A stretch of DNA of 64,000 nucleotides from Microbacterium sp. H1-D42. GTDB taxonomy: Bacteria; Actinomycetota; Actinomycetes; Actinomycetales; Microbacteriaceae. Location of the stretch: NCBI RefSeq assembly GCF_022637555.1, contig NZ_CP093342.1, positions 1,798,001-1,862,000 on the forward strand, written 5' to 3'. A program made the position numbers and the translations under genes. Shown here one piece after another: positions 1-7,261 of the stretch. The notes under the pieces were generated by a model. That model was not told the DNA's origin, made no database searches, and saw nothing but the letters and a program-made list of their open reading frames with translations. Position 1 is the first letter of the stretch. Every line of letters starts with the position of its first letter.

Positions 1-1203
1 ACGCCGGGCCTGGACGTGCGCGTCGTCGAGGGCACCGCCACCCGCCGCGACATGGGCATCGTCGACGTCGCCGCGGATGCTGACATCGTCGTGACCTCTT
101 ACACGCTGCTGCGGTTGGATGCTGAGGAGTACGCGCGCGTGCCCTGGGCGGGCATCATCATCGATGAGGCGCAGTTCGCGAAGAACCCCGCCACAAAGGT
201 GCACCGGGCGATCGCCGACCTCGAGGCGGATGTCACGATTGCCGTGACGGGCACGCCGATGGAGAACAGCCTGATCGATCTGTGGGCGCTGTTCGCACTC
301 ACCGCTCCTGGACTGTTCGCATCGAAGCGCCGGTTCCGCGAGGAATACGTGCAGCCCATCGAACAGGGCAAGGTGCCGGACAATGAGGAAGGCGGCGAGT
401 ACCGCCGACGGCGGCTGGAGCGGCTGCGTCACCGGATCAGACCCCTGATGCTGCGACGCACGAAGGACCTGGTAGCCGCCGAACTGCCTGAGAAGCAGGT
501 GCAGGAGGTATTCGTCGAACTCAGTCCGGCGCACCGCGCCGCGTACGACACCGTGCTGCAGCGGGAGCGGCAGAAGGTGCTCGGGCTGCTGCAGGACCTC
601 GACCGCAACCGGTTCATCGTGTTCCGCTCACTCACCATGCTGCGGATGCTCGCGCTGTCGCCCGCTCTGATCGATCCGGAGGCCCCGCACGTGGCCTCCG
701 GCAAGCTCGACGTCCTGCTCGAGCACGTCAGTGAACTGCGCTCCGAGGGGCACCGCGCGCTGGTGTTCAGCCAGTTCACCTCGTTCTTGGGGCTCGCCGC
801 CGAACGTCTGCGCGCCGCAGGGATCCCGTACGAATATCTCGACGGTTCGACCAGGCGTCGCGAGGAGGTCATCGCCTCGTTCCGCGACGGCGACGCCCCG
901 GTCTTCCTGATCAGTCTCAAGGCCGGCGGGTTCGGCCTCACCCTGACCGAGGCTGACTACGTTTTCCTGCTCGACCCGTGGTGGAACCCGGCGGCCGAGG
1001 CGCAGGCCATCGACCGCACACACCGCATCGGGCAGACGCAGCGCGTGTTCGTCTACCGACTCATCGCCGCCGGCACCATCGAGGAGAAGGTGCTGGCGTT
1101 GCAGCAGCGCAAGGCGCGGCTGTTCACCGCCGTGATGGACGATGAGGCGCTGTTCTCGCAGGCGCTCAGCGCCGACGACATCCGGGGACTGCTCGAGGAC
1201 TGA
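1..1203 (+). CDS. SNF2/Rad54-family DEAD-like helicase, C-terminal part (5' end outside window)
   Basis: ATP-dependent Swi2/Snf2-type DNA translocase. The frame is open from base 1, so the N-terminal Walker A half lies upstream. Visible are the DEAQ Walker B box (163-174), the motif TGTPMENSLIDLW that follows it in helicase lobe 1, and in lobe 2 LVFSQFT, the motif V stretch SLKAGGFGLTLTEA, and motif VI with QAIDRTHRIGQ. The RIGQ ending is typical of bacterial SNF2 proteins (RapA/HepA-like and SWIM-associated forms). Family membership is certain. The cellular role (transcription recycling, repair or defence) cannot be decided from this half. Confidence 0.95.
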   Translation, partial: TPGLDVRVVEGTATRRDMGIVDVAADADIVVTSYTLLRLDAEEYARVPWAGIIIDEAQFAKNPATKVHRAIADLEADVTIAVTGTPMENSLIDLWALFALTAPGLFASKRRFREEYVQPIEQGKVPDNEEGGEYRRRRLERLRHRIRPLMLRRTKDLVAAELPEKQVQEVFVELSPAHRAAYDTVLQRERQKVLGLLQDLDRNRFIVFRSLTMLRMLALSPALIDPEAPHVASGKLDVLLEHVSELRSEGHRALVFSQFTSFLGLAAERLRAAGIPYEYLDGSTRRREEVIASFRDGDAPVFLISLKAGGFGLTLTEADYVFLLDPWWNPAAEAQAIDRTHRIGQTQRVFVYRLIAAGTIEEKVLALQQRKARLFTAVMDDEALFSQALSADDIRGLLED

Positions 1204-1240
1204 TCGCGCAGGTGTGCGCTGTTCTGAACGCCCGCCTCTG

Positions 1241-1268
1241 TCCTCGTGTCACTGTCCTCGTGTCACTG
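1241..1268. repeat. Tandem 14-bp direct repeat
   Basis: Two adjacent copies of a 14-base unit beginning TCCTCGTGTC (1241-1254 and 1255-1268), in the gap just upstream of the leaderless promoter of the next gene. Probably a local slippage duplication. Confidence 0.8.
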
Positions 1269-1276
1269 TCCGGTCG

Positions 1277-1282
1277 TAGTCT
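1277..1282 (+). promoter_or_regulatory. -10 hexamer TAGTCT, leaderless start
   Basis: TAGTCT ends 6 nt before the ATG at 1289 and no Shine-Dalgarno sequence fits between them, so transcription should begin at or next to the start codon. Confidence 0.55.
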
Positions 1283-1288
1283 CGGGGG

Positions 1289-2377
1289 ATGACGCCGCAC
1301 GTACTCACTCGCGAGCAGGCGCGCCGGATCATCGTGCGAGCCGAGCTGCTTGACGCCCAGCGCCCTGGCGATGTCGTCGAAGTGGCCGAGCAGATCATGC
1401 AGATCAAAATCGACCCGACGGCGGTCGTCGCGCCGAGTGAGCAGACGATCCCGTGGTCGCGGATCGGATGGTCATACGAACCGGGGCAGCTGAAGAAGGC
1501 CGTGGAGGATGACCGGGTGCTGTTCGAGTACTATGGCGCCTTTCGGCCCGCGTCGCTGCTGCCGGCCATGCGCCAGAAGATGGAACACGCCGCACTGCGC
1601 TCCGGCACCCAGACATGGCTCGATGCCAACGAGCGGTTCCGCCGCGACGTACTGGCGCGGCTGGGTGCGGAAGGGCCGCTCTTCTCGGCTGACATTCCCG
1701 ACACGTCGCAGGTCTCCAGGGCATCGGACGGGTGGTCGGGATCGAATCAGGTGCCCGCCATGCTCGAGGTGCTCGCCTACCGGGGCGAGGTCGCGATCGT
1801 CGGGCGGCGCGGGCGGCAGCGGTGCTGGGACCTCGCCGAGCGCGTGTATCCGGCCGAGACGTCGCCCCTGACCCTCGATGAGGCGACCGCCGAGATCGAG
1901 CAGCGCTCGCTTCAGGCCGCAGGCTTGGCCCAGCCGCACTACCACTGGAGCGGCGTCGGAAAACAGACGGGGGAGCCCGCCGCCGTCGAGGGCAGCAGCA
2001 TGAAGTTCCGCGTCGATCCCGCGGCGTTGGCGGCTCTCGACGAGCCGGACCCGGGCGGACGGGTAGCGCTGCTGAACCCGTACGACCGGATGCTGTTCGA
2101 TCGCACCCGCCTGGTCGAAGTGTTCGAGTTCACGTTCGTGCTCGAGCAGTTCAAGCCGAAGTCGCAGCGGGTGTTCGGGTACTTCGCGCATCCGATCCTC
2201 TGCGGGGACCGCTTCATCGGCATGCTCGATGCCGAAGTGGATCGCCCACGCGAGACGCTGCGGGTGAACGCGATCCATGAGCTGACGCCCTGGGAGCCCG
2301 ATGAGCATGAACTCGTCCGTGCTGAGATCGGCGAGCTCGCCGACTGGCTTGGTGTCGAGGTCTCGGGGCTGGACTGA
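1289..2377 (+). CDS. Winged-helix DNA-binding protein, YcaQ/HTH_42-like
   Basis: A 362-residue protein resembling the HTH_42 family, which includes the DNA-crosslink glycosylases AlkZ and YcaQ/AlkX. The family signature around the catalytic QxD/QxQ element is recognisable as IDPTAVVAPS followed by PWSRIG, but the residue expected to be Gln is Lys40 (K40-I41-D42). The C-terminal third, with LLNPYDRMLFDR, is the other conserved block. The ATG start is supported by a leaderless-type -10 element 6 nt upstream. Its own transcription unit. Glycosylase activity is uncertain given Lys40; DNA binding is the safer inference. Confidence 0.75.
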   Translation: MTPHVLTREQARRIIVRAELLDAQRPGDVVEVAEQIMQIKIDPTAVVAPSEQTIPWSRIGWSYEPGQLKKAVEDDRVLFEYYGAFRPASLLPAMRQKMEHAALRSGTQTWLDANERFRRDVLARLGAEGPLFSADIPDTSQVSRASDGWSGSNQVPAMLEVLAYRGEVAIVGRRGRQRCWDLAERVYPAETSPLTLDEATAEIEQRSLQAAGLAQPHYHWSGVGKQTGEPAAVEGSSMKFRVDPAALAALDEPDPGGRVALLNPYDRMLFDRTRLVEVFEFTFVLEQFKPKSQRVFGYFAHPILCGDRFIGMLDAEVDRPRETLRVNAIHELTPWEPDEHELVRAEIGELADWLGVEVSGLD

Positions 2378-2398
2378 GGGTTTCGGCTGGACTGAGGT
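2367..2398. repeat. 13-bp direct repeat around a stop codon
   Basis: GGCTGGACTGAGG occurs at 2367-2379 and again at 2386-2398. The first copy contains the TGA of the preceding gene, so the 3' end of that gene is partly duplicated downstream. Confidence 0.8.
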
Positions 2399-2450
2399 CT
2401 CGTTGCGGAGCGCGCCGGTTAGTCACGGCCGCGCGCCAGCATCCGCTCGG

Positions 2451-2456
2451 TAGAAT
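2451..2456 (+). promoter_or_regulatory. -10 hexamer TAGAAT
   Basis: TAGAAT followed by a short leader with a strong AGGAGGAG ribosome binding site before the ATG at 2485. No good -35 match is visible. Confidence 0.5.
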
Positions 2457-2484
2457 CGAGGCTGCCCACAGCAGGAGGAGACAC

Positions 2485-4059
2485 ATGCGGATCACGGGAC
2501 TCGGCCACGCCGGGATGTTCATCGAGACGACCGGCGGCAACATCATCTGCGACCCGGTGCTCGGTCCATCATTCTTCGGCTCGTGGTTCCCGTTCCCTGA
2601 CAACAGGGGTCTGGACTGGGAGCGCTACGGACGTGAAGCCGACTTCCTGTACATCTCGCACCGTCACCGCGATCACTTCGACCCGCGGCTGCTTGAGAAG
2701 TACATCTCGAAGGACATCGAGGTGCTGCTGCCCGAGTACGTCACCGACGACCTCGAGGTCGACATCCGCGCACTCGGCTACAACAACATCACCTACGCGC
2801 CGGCGGGGCAGATCATCGAGCGCGGCGATCTGAAGATGATGATCACCCCGCTTCGCGCCCCCAGCGACGGACCGATCGGCGACTCGTCGCTGAGCGTCGA
2901 CGACGGCACGGCATCCATCCTGAACCAGAACGACTCGCACCCCCTCGACCTCGAGGCGCTGCTGTCGTTCGGCAAGCCGGAGGCGTACTTCACGCAGGTC
3001 TCCGGCGCGATCTGGTGGCCGATGGTCTACGACCTGCCCCAGGACGCCAAGCAGAACTTCGCGAAGCTCAAGCGCGACGCCCAGAACAAGCGTGCGATGT
3101 ACTACATCGAGAAGGTCGACGCTCCGCACGTCTTCCCGATGGCGGGTCCGCCGATGTTCCTGCGCGAGGAGCTGTTCCGGTACAACGGCACCGGTCAGCA
3201 CGACGACTCGATCTTCACGGATCACAAGGAGTTTCTGGCGCACCTCAAGGAGCAGGCCCCGCAGTACGACGGGCAGCTGTTCATCCCCGGCACGGTCGTC
3301 GAGATGAATAACGGCGAGATGGACATCTCGCAGAGCCTGTACACGCAGGCCGAGATCGACCACATCTACGACGAGAAGTGGGAGTACCTGGCCGAGCAGA
3401 AGGCCACCCGCCAGCAGGAGGTCATCGACGAAGAGGCGCGGCGCGCGCCGGTGCTGCCGGCCGATGAGATCCTCGCCGCTCTGAAGGAATGGTGGGAGCC
3501 GCTGCTGAAGAAGTCGCGCACCATCCGCCTTGGCGTCGGCGGCAACGTGCGCTTCCAGATCGGCGAGCTCGACATGGTCGTGGACTTCCCGAAGGCGAAG
3601 GTTCGCGAGTACGCGGGGGAGGAGTGCATCTACTGGTACACGATCCCCGCCGCCCTCGTCTCGACCAACATCCGCGACCACGAGATCGACTGGTCGAACT
3701 CGATCTTCCTGTCGATGCAGTTCTCGGTGGGCCGCAGCGGCAAGTTCAACGAGTTCCTCACCACGTTCCTGAAGTGCCTCTCGGTCGACCGCATCGAGTA
3801 CGTCGAGAACTGGTACCAGGAGCAGACCGACCAGACCGAGGATGCCGAGATCGACGACTGGGTGGTGCAGCGCCGCTGCCCGCACCTGCGCGCCGACCTC
3901 ACCCGCACCGGCAAGATCGAGGACGGGATCCTGACGTGCAGCATGCACGACTGGAAGTGGGACCTGAACACCGGCAAGTGCCTGTCCTCGGCCGGTCACG
4001 AGATCCGCGCCGCGAAGATCGACCCCGTCACCGATGAGGCGCTGCGCCTCGGCGCGTGA
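2485..4059 (+). CDS. Metallo-beta-lactamase fold protein with C-terminal Rieske [2Fe-2S] domain
   Basis: A 524-residue two-domain protein. The N-terminal half is an MBL-fold hydrolase with metal motif HRHRDH (H59, H61, D63, H64). Residues about 340-440 form a separate lipid-carrier-like or CMAH-like segment. The C-terminus carries a Rieske cluster motif, C465-x-H467 and C485-x2-H488. MBL and Rieske domains occur together in vertebrate CMP-Neu5Ac hydroxylase (CMAH), there with Rieske first; here the order is reversed. That suggests a redox-assisted hydrolase or oxygenase, but the substrate is unknown. Start is fixed by AGGAGGAG 6-8 nt upstream. The next gene overlaps its stop, suggesting co-translation. 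Confidence 0.85.
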   Translation: MRITGLGHAGMFIETTGGNIICDPVLGPSFFGSWFPFPDNRGLDWERYGREADFLYISHRHRDHFDPRLLEKYISKDIEVLLPEYVTDDLEVDIRALGYNNITYAPAGQIIERGDLKMMITPLRAPSDGPIGDSSLSVDDGTASILNQNDSHPLDLEALLSFGKPEAYFTQVSGAIWWPMVYDLPQDAKQNFAKLKRDAQNKRAMYYIEKVDAPHVFPMAGPPMFLREELFRYNGTGQHDDSIFTDHKEFLAHLKEQAPQYDGQLFIPGTVVEMNNGEMDISQSLYTQAEIDHIYDEKWEYLAEQKATRQQEVIDEEARRAPVLPADEILAALKEWWEPLLKKSRTIRLGVGGNVRFQIGELDMVVDFPKAKVREYAGEECIYWYTIPAALVSTNIRDHEIDWSNSIFLSMQFSVGRSGKFNEFLTTFLKCLSVDRIEYVENWYQEQTDQTEDAEIDDWVVQRRCPHLRADLTRTGKIEDGILTCSMHDWKWDLNTGKCLSSAGHEIRAAKIDPVTDEALRLGA

Positions 4060-4592
4060 TGGGCGCCGGTACCAGCATCCGACTGCTCACGCTCGACGAC
4101 GTCGCGGACCTGACCGCGCTCGAGTTGGCGAACCGCGAGCACCTGCGTCCTTGGGATCCGGCACGTGCGCCGGAGTACTTCACCGCTTCGGAGCAGCGGC
4201 ATCGGCTCGAGGTCGCGCTGCGCGAGCACGATGCCGGGCGCGCCGTCCCGTTCGGGATCACGACGGATGGCGGTGAGCTGATAGGCCGGGTCACGTTGAG
4301 TGGCGTCGTGCGTGGCGCCCTGCAATCGTGCGCGATGGGGTACTGGATAGCGGCCGATCATCTGCGTCGTGGACACGCTGTGCGCGCGGCCGCCCTGGCG
4401 GTGGAGCACGCGTTCACGGAGTTGAAGTTGCACCGGGTGCAGGCCGAGACGCTGCCGGAGAACACCCCTTCGCAGGCTGTGCTGGAGCGGATCGGGTTCA
4501 CGCAATACGGTCTCGCACCGCAGTATCTGCGTATCAACGGCGCGTGGCGTGACTTCCTGATGTTTCAGAGGATCAATCCGGCGATCGACTGA
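4059..4592 (+). CDS. GNAT N-acetyltransferase, RimJ/RimL-like
   Basis: A 177-residue acetyltransferase using acetyl-CoA, of the RimJ/RimL (ribosomal protein alanine acetyltransferase-like) group. Typical features are an N-terminal RLLTLDDVADLTAL stretch, the acetyl-CoA pocket strand GYWIAADHLRRGHAVRAA, and the C-terminal ENTPSQAVLERIGF helix-strand. The ATG at 4059 overlaps the preceding stop (TGATG); a GTG at 4056 would add one residue. The short spacing suggests translational coupling to the MBL-Rieske gene. The acetylated target is unknown. Confidence 0.9.
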   Translation: MGAGTSIRLLTLDDVADLTALELANREHLRPWDPARAPEYFTASEQRHRLEVALREHDAGRAVPFGITTDGGELIGRVTLSGVVRGALQSCAMGYWIAADHLRRGHAVRAAALAVEHAFTELKLHRVQAETLPENTPSQAVLERIGFTQYGLAPQYLRINGAWRDFLMFQRINPAID

Positions 4593-4649
4593 GCGACGCC
4601 CGCTCGCGGGCCGACCCTGTGTCGGACCACTGACGATCGCGCCTGCGGA

Positions 4650-4674
4650 CGGCGTGTCGCAGATCGACACGCCG
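4650..4674. terminator. Hairpin between convergent genes
   Basis: A 10-bp perfect stem (4650-4659 with 4665-4674) and a 5-nt loop lies between the convergent GNAT and phosphatase-Nudix genes. It is nested inside a longer imperfect inverted repeat (4619-4634 with 4691-4706, 14 of 16 positions matching). It probably terminates both genes. Confidence 0.6.
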
Positions 4675-4698
4675 ACGGACGCGCCAGCGCGTCAGTGA

Positions 4699-5634
4699 TC
4701 AGACACGCGCCAGCAGGGTCTTGAGTTCGGCGGGGCGCAGGTCGACGCCGGCAAGCTCCTCGGGATGCACGCGCTCGATGTCGTAGCTGCCGCGCGACGG
4801 GTCGGCGAACTCCGGTCCGTCGCGAAGAGCGGGGTCCAGGCTGATGAGGTTGGCCGCGTAGAAGATCTCAGATCGGATGCTGTCCAGCGGGCGCTCATGC
4901 ATGATCTCGCCGATCTCGATCTCGGCCCCGAGCTCTTCGCGCAGCTCGCGGCGCAGGGCATCCTCTGGCGAGGCATCGGTCGCTTCGACCCCACCACCGG
5001 GCATCGTCCAATAGGGCTGCTGCCCGGGGCGGGTGCGCTTGATCAGAATCATTCGTCCCTCAGCATCCGACAGCATTGCTCTGACACGCACCAGGGGGAG
5101 GGCGACCTCTACGACGGCGGGGAAGTCCAGTGCCTCCCAGAAGGCGACCGCCGCGTCGCCGGGCGCAACCCGCCCGTGCGCCACCAGCCAGGCCGTGAGC
5201 ACCATGCCGTGCGTGCCCACGATCAGATGGTCTGTGGTGTGGGCGAGCAGCCCCTCGTGGAAACGCTGCGCCGCAGCATCCGGGGTCTCCCACCCTTGAT
5301 GACGGCTGTCGAGCAGGCCGGCGACCCACGCCGCCCGCGCGGCGCGGAAGTCGTCATGCACACGCTCGACGCGATCGACTTCACGGAACCGGGCGTCGGC
5401 GGCGACGGCATCCACGGTGCGGGCCGTCATCAGCGCCGCAGTCTGCAGCGCTTTCCGCTCCGGACTCGAGACGACCACCGCATCTGCAGCTGAGACCGGA
5501 TGAGCTGCGGCGGCAGCGATTCCGGAGGGGTTGAGCTCCCACGTGCCGGGGGAGCTGAAAGCATCGACGCGCGGCATCGCGTGGCGCAGGAAGATGATCC
5601 GCCGCAGGGGTAGGTGCGGTCGGGGCTCGTTCAC
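4699..5634 (-). CDS. Histidine phosphatase - Nudix hydrolase fusion
   Basis: A 311-residue two-domain hydrolase. The N-terminal half is a phosphoglycerate-mutase-type histidine phosphatase (RHAMPRVD at residues 17-24, second histidine in GTHGMVL). The C-terminal half is a Nudix domain with box GGGVEATDASPEDALRRE followed by LREELGA, which has one extra residue in the first loop. The mycobacterial MutT1-type protein joins the same two domains in the opposite order, so nucleotide clean-up (8-oxo-GTP or diadenosine polyphosphate hydrolysis) is a reasonable inference. The GTG at 5634 is preferred over a GTG at 5652 because a TACCCT -10 element lies 6 nt upstream of it. Confidence 0.85.
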   Translation of the reverse strand: MNEPRPHLPLRRIIFLRHAMPRVDAFSSPGTWELNPSGIAAAAAHPVSAADAVVVSSPERKALQTAALMTARTVDAVAADARFREVDRVERVHDDFRAARAAWVAGLLDSRHQGWETPDAAAQRFHEGLLAHTTDHLIVGTHGMVLTAWLVAHGRVAPGDAAVAFWEALDFPAVVEVALPLVRVRAMLSDAEGRMILIKRTRPGQQPYWTMPGGGVEATDASPEDALRRELREELGAEIEIGEIMHERPLDSIRSEIFYAANLISLDPALRDGPEFADPSRGSYDIERVHPEELAGVDLRPAELKTLLARV

Positions 5635-5640
5635 ATGTCG

Positions 5641-5646
5641 AGGGTA
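5641..5646 (-). promoter_or_regulatory. -10 hexamer TACCCT, leaderless start
   Basis: On the reverse strand TACCCT is followed by 6 nt and the GTG at 5634, the usual leaderless spacing in this window. Confidence 0.45.
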
Positions 5647-5704
5647 TGGCACCTCCTGCCGATGCAGCGGGCAGCGACCGTCCTGGACCCCCGAGGCGAT
5701 TCGC

Positions 5705-5710
5705 TAGACT
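5705..5710 (+). promoter_or_regulatory. -10 hexamer TAGACT of the pyr operon
   Basis: TAGACT lies 10 nt before the PyrR-binding hairpin, placing the probable transcript start around 5717. The -35 region is poor (TGGACC-like near 5684). Confidence 0.5.
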
Positions 5711-5720
5711 GGATCCATCA

Positions 5721-5761
5721 CCACCTTTAACCCCGTCCCGTGAGGCGGAGAAGGGAAGTGG
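5721..5761 (+). promoter_or_regulatory. PyrR-binding RNA loop overlapping the pyrR ribosome binding site
   Basis: The leader folds as CCAC (5721-5724) with GTGG (5758-5761), TT with AA, and CCC (5731-5733) with GGG (5753-5755). The top contains TCCCGTGAGGC (5736-5746), which matches the core of the PyrR binding-loop consensus UCCNGNGAGGY at every fixed position. The right arm includes the purine-rich GGGAAG that should be the Shine-Dalgarno of the TTG start at 5765. UMP-loaded PyrR binding would therefore block translation, as reported for the mycobacterial pyr leader. No terminator hairpin follows, which argues against attenuation. Confidence 0.8.
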
Positions 5762-5764
5762 CCA

Positions 5765-6295
5765 TTGTCTGCACGCACCGTGCTGCAAGAAGCCGATATC
5801 GCGCGCGCTCTGACGCGCATCGCCCATGAGATCCTCGAATCCAACCGTGGCGCCGAAGGCCTGGTCCTGCTCGGCATCCCGACTCGGGGAGTGACTCTGG
5901 CAGACCGGCTCGGTCCGGTCATCTCCGGCATCGCCGGCGTCGACATCCCGGTCGGGTCTCTCGACATCACGCTGTTCCGTGATGATCTGTCGAAGCATCC
6001 GACACGCGCTCCGAAGCGCACCGCGATCCCCGATGGCGGCATCGACGGGAAGACCGTCGTGCTCGTCGACGACGTGCTGTTCTCCGGACGCAGCATCCGC
6101 GCAGCCCTCGACGCACTGCAGTCGATCGGGCGCCCCGCAGCCGTGCGTCTGGCGATCCTCGTCGACCGCGGGCATCGCGAACTGCCGATCCGGCCCGACT
6201 TCGTCGGCAAGAACATCCCGTCAGCCCGCACCGAGCGCGTGAACGTGCGGCTGCGAGAGCTGGACGGCGCAGATGAGGTGACGATCGAATCATGA
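5765..6295 (+). CDS. pyrR: Bifunctional pyr operon regulator / uracil phosphoribosyltransferase PyrR
   Basis: A 176-residue type I phosphoribosyltransferase that senses UMP and binds pyr leader RNA, with side activity as uracil phosphoribosyltransferase. The PRPP-binding loop is [13 protein letters not shown]; the basic stretch HPTRAPKRT and the C-terminal REL region match PyrR proteins. Translation starts at a TTG just behind the PyrR-binding hairpin, so the protein probably controls its own synthesis and, by coupling, the operon. Its TGA overlaps the ATG of pyrB (ATGA). Confidence 0.95.
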   Translation: MSARTVLQEADIARALTRIAHEILESNRGAEGLVLLGIPTRGVTLADRLGPVISGIAGVDIPVGSLDITLFRDDLSKHPTRAPKRTAIPDGGIDGKTVVLVDDVLFSGRSIRAALDALQSIGRPAAVRLAILVDRGHRELPIRPDFVGKNIPSARTERVNVRLRELDGADEVTIES

Positions 6296-7260
6296 GGCAC
6301 CTGCTCGATACCCGCACACTCGACCGCGAACAGGCCCTGCGCATCCTCGACGTCGCCGAGGACATGTCCGACACGCAGTCCCGCGAGGTCAAGAAACTGC
6401 CGACTCTGCTCGGCAAGACCGTCGTCAACCTCTTCTTCGAGGACTCCACCCGCACCCGCATCTCGTTCGAGGCCGCTGCGAAGCGGCTCTCGGCGGACGT
6501 GATCAACTTCGCTGCCAAGGGCTCCAGCGTGTCGAAGGGCGAGAGCCTGAAGGACACCGCACAGACCCTGCAGGCGATGGGAGCGGATGCTGTCGTCATA
6601 CGCCACTCCGCTTCAGGCGCCCCGCGCACCCTCGCCACGAGCGGGTGGATCTCGGCCGGCGTCGTCAACGCTGGTGACGGCACGCACGAGCACCCCACCC
6701 AGGCACTGCTCGACGCGTTCACGATCCGCAAGCGTCGGCATGGCGTCGACAGCCGCGGGCGCGACCTGCAGGGCCTGCGAGTCGTCATCGTCGGGGATGT
6801 GCTGCATTCCCGTGTCGCTCGCTCGAACGTGTGGCTGCTCTCGCTGCTCGGCGCCGACGTCACTCTCGTGACGCCGCCGACACTGGTGCCGCAGAACGTC
6901 AGCCAATGGCCGGTGCGCGTGCTCTACGATCTGGACGTCGCACTGGCCGAAGGCCCTGATGCCGTCATGATGCTGCGCATCCAGGGGGAGCGCATGCACG
7001 CCGCGTATTTCCCCACTGAGCGGGAATATTCACGGCTGTGGGGGTTGGATGCCGTGCGCGCAGCGACGCTGCCGAGCGGTAGCATTGTTCTGCACCCCGG
7101 ACCCATGAACCGCGGCTTGGAGATCTCTTCCGAAGCCGCCGACTCCCCACGCTCAACCGTGTTGGAGCAGGTCACGAACGGTGTCTCAGTGCGCATGGCG
7201 GTGCTGTACCTGCTGCTCGCAGGCGAACGGAACGACGACGAAAAGAACGAGGGGAAGTGA
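6292..7260 (+). CDS. pyrB: Aspartate carbamoyltransferase catalytic subunit
   Basis: Catalyses carbamoyl phosphate + aspartate to N-carbamoyl-aspartate, the committed step of pyrimidine synthesis. At 322 residues it has the usual catalytic-chain length. Visible motifs are the carbamoyl phosphate loop [17 protein letters not shown], and the C-terminal HPGPMNRG that contacts substrate. No pyrI regulatory subunit gene is adjacent, as is usual in actinobacteria. Overlaps pyrR by 4 nt; pyrC follows after a single base. Confidence 0.97.
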   Translation: MRHLLDTRTLDREQALRILDVAEDMSDTQSREVKKLPTLLGKTVVNLFFEDSTRTRISFEAAAKRLSADVINFAAKGSSVSKGESLKDTAQTLQAMGADAVVIRHSASGAPRTLATSGWISAGVVNAGDGTHEHPTQALLDAFTIRKRRHGVDSRGRDLQGLRVVIVGDVLHSRVARSNVWLLSLLGADVTLVTPPTLVPQNVSQWPVRVLYDLDVALAEGPDAVMMLRIQGERMHAAYFPTEREYSRLWGLDAVRAATLPSGSIVLHPGPMNRGLEISSEAADSPRSTVLEQVTNGVSVRMAVLYLLLAGERNDDEKNEGK

Positions 7261-7261
7261 T

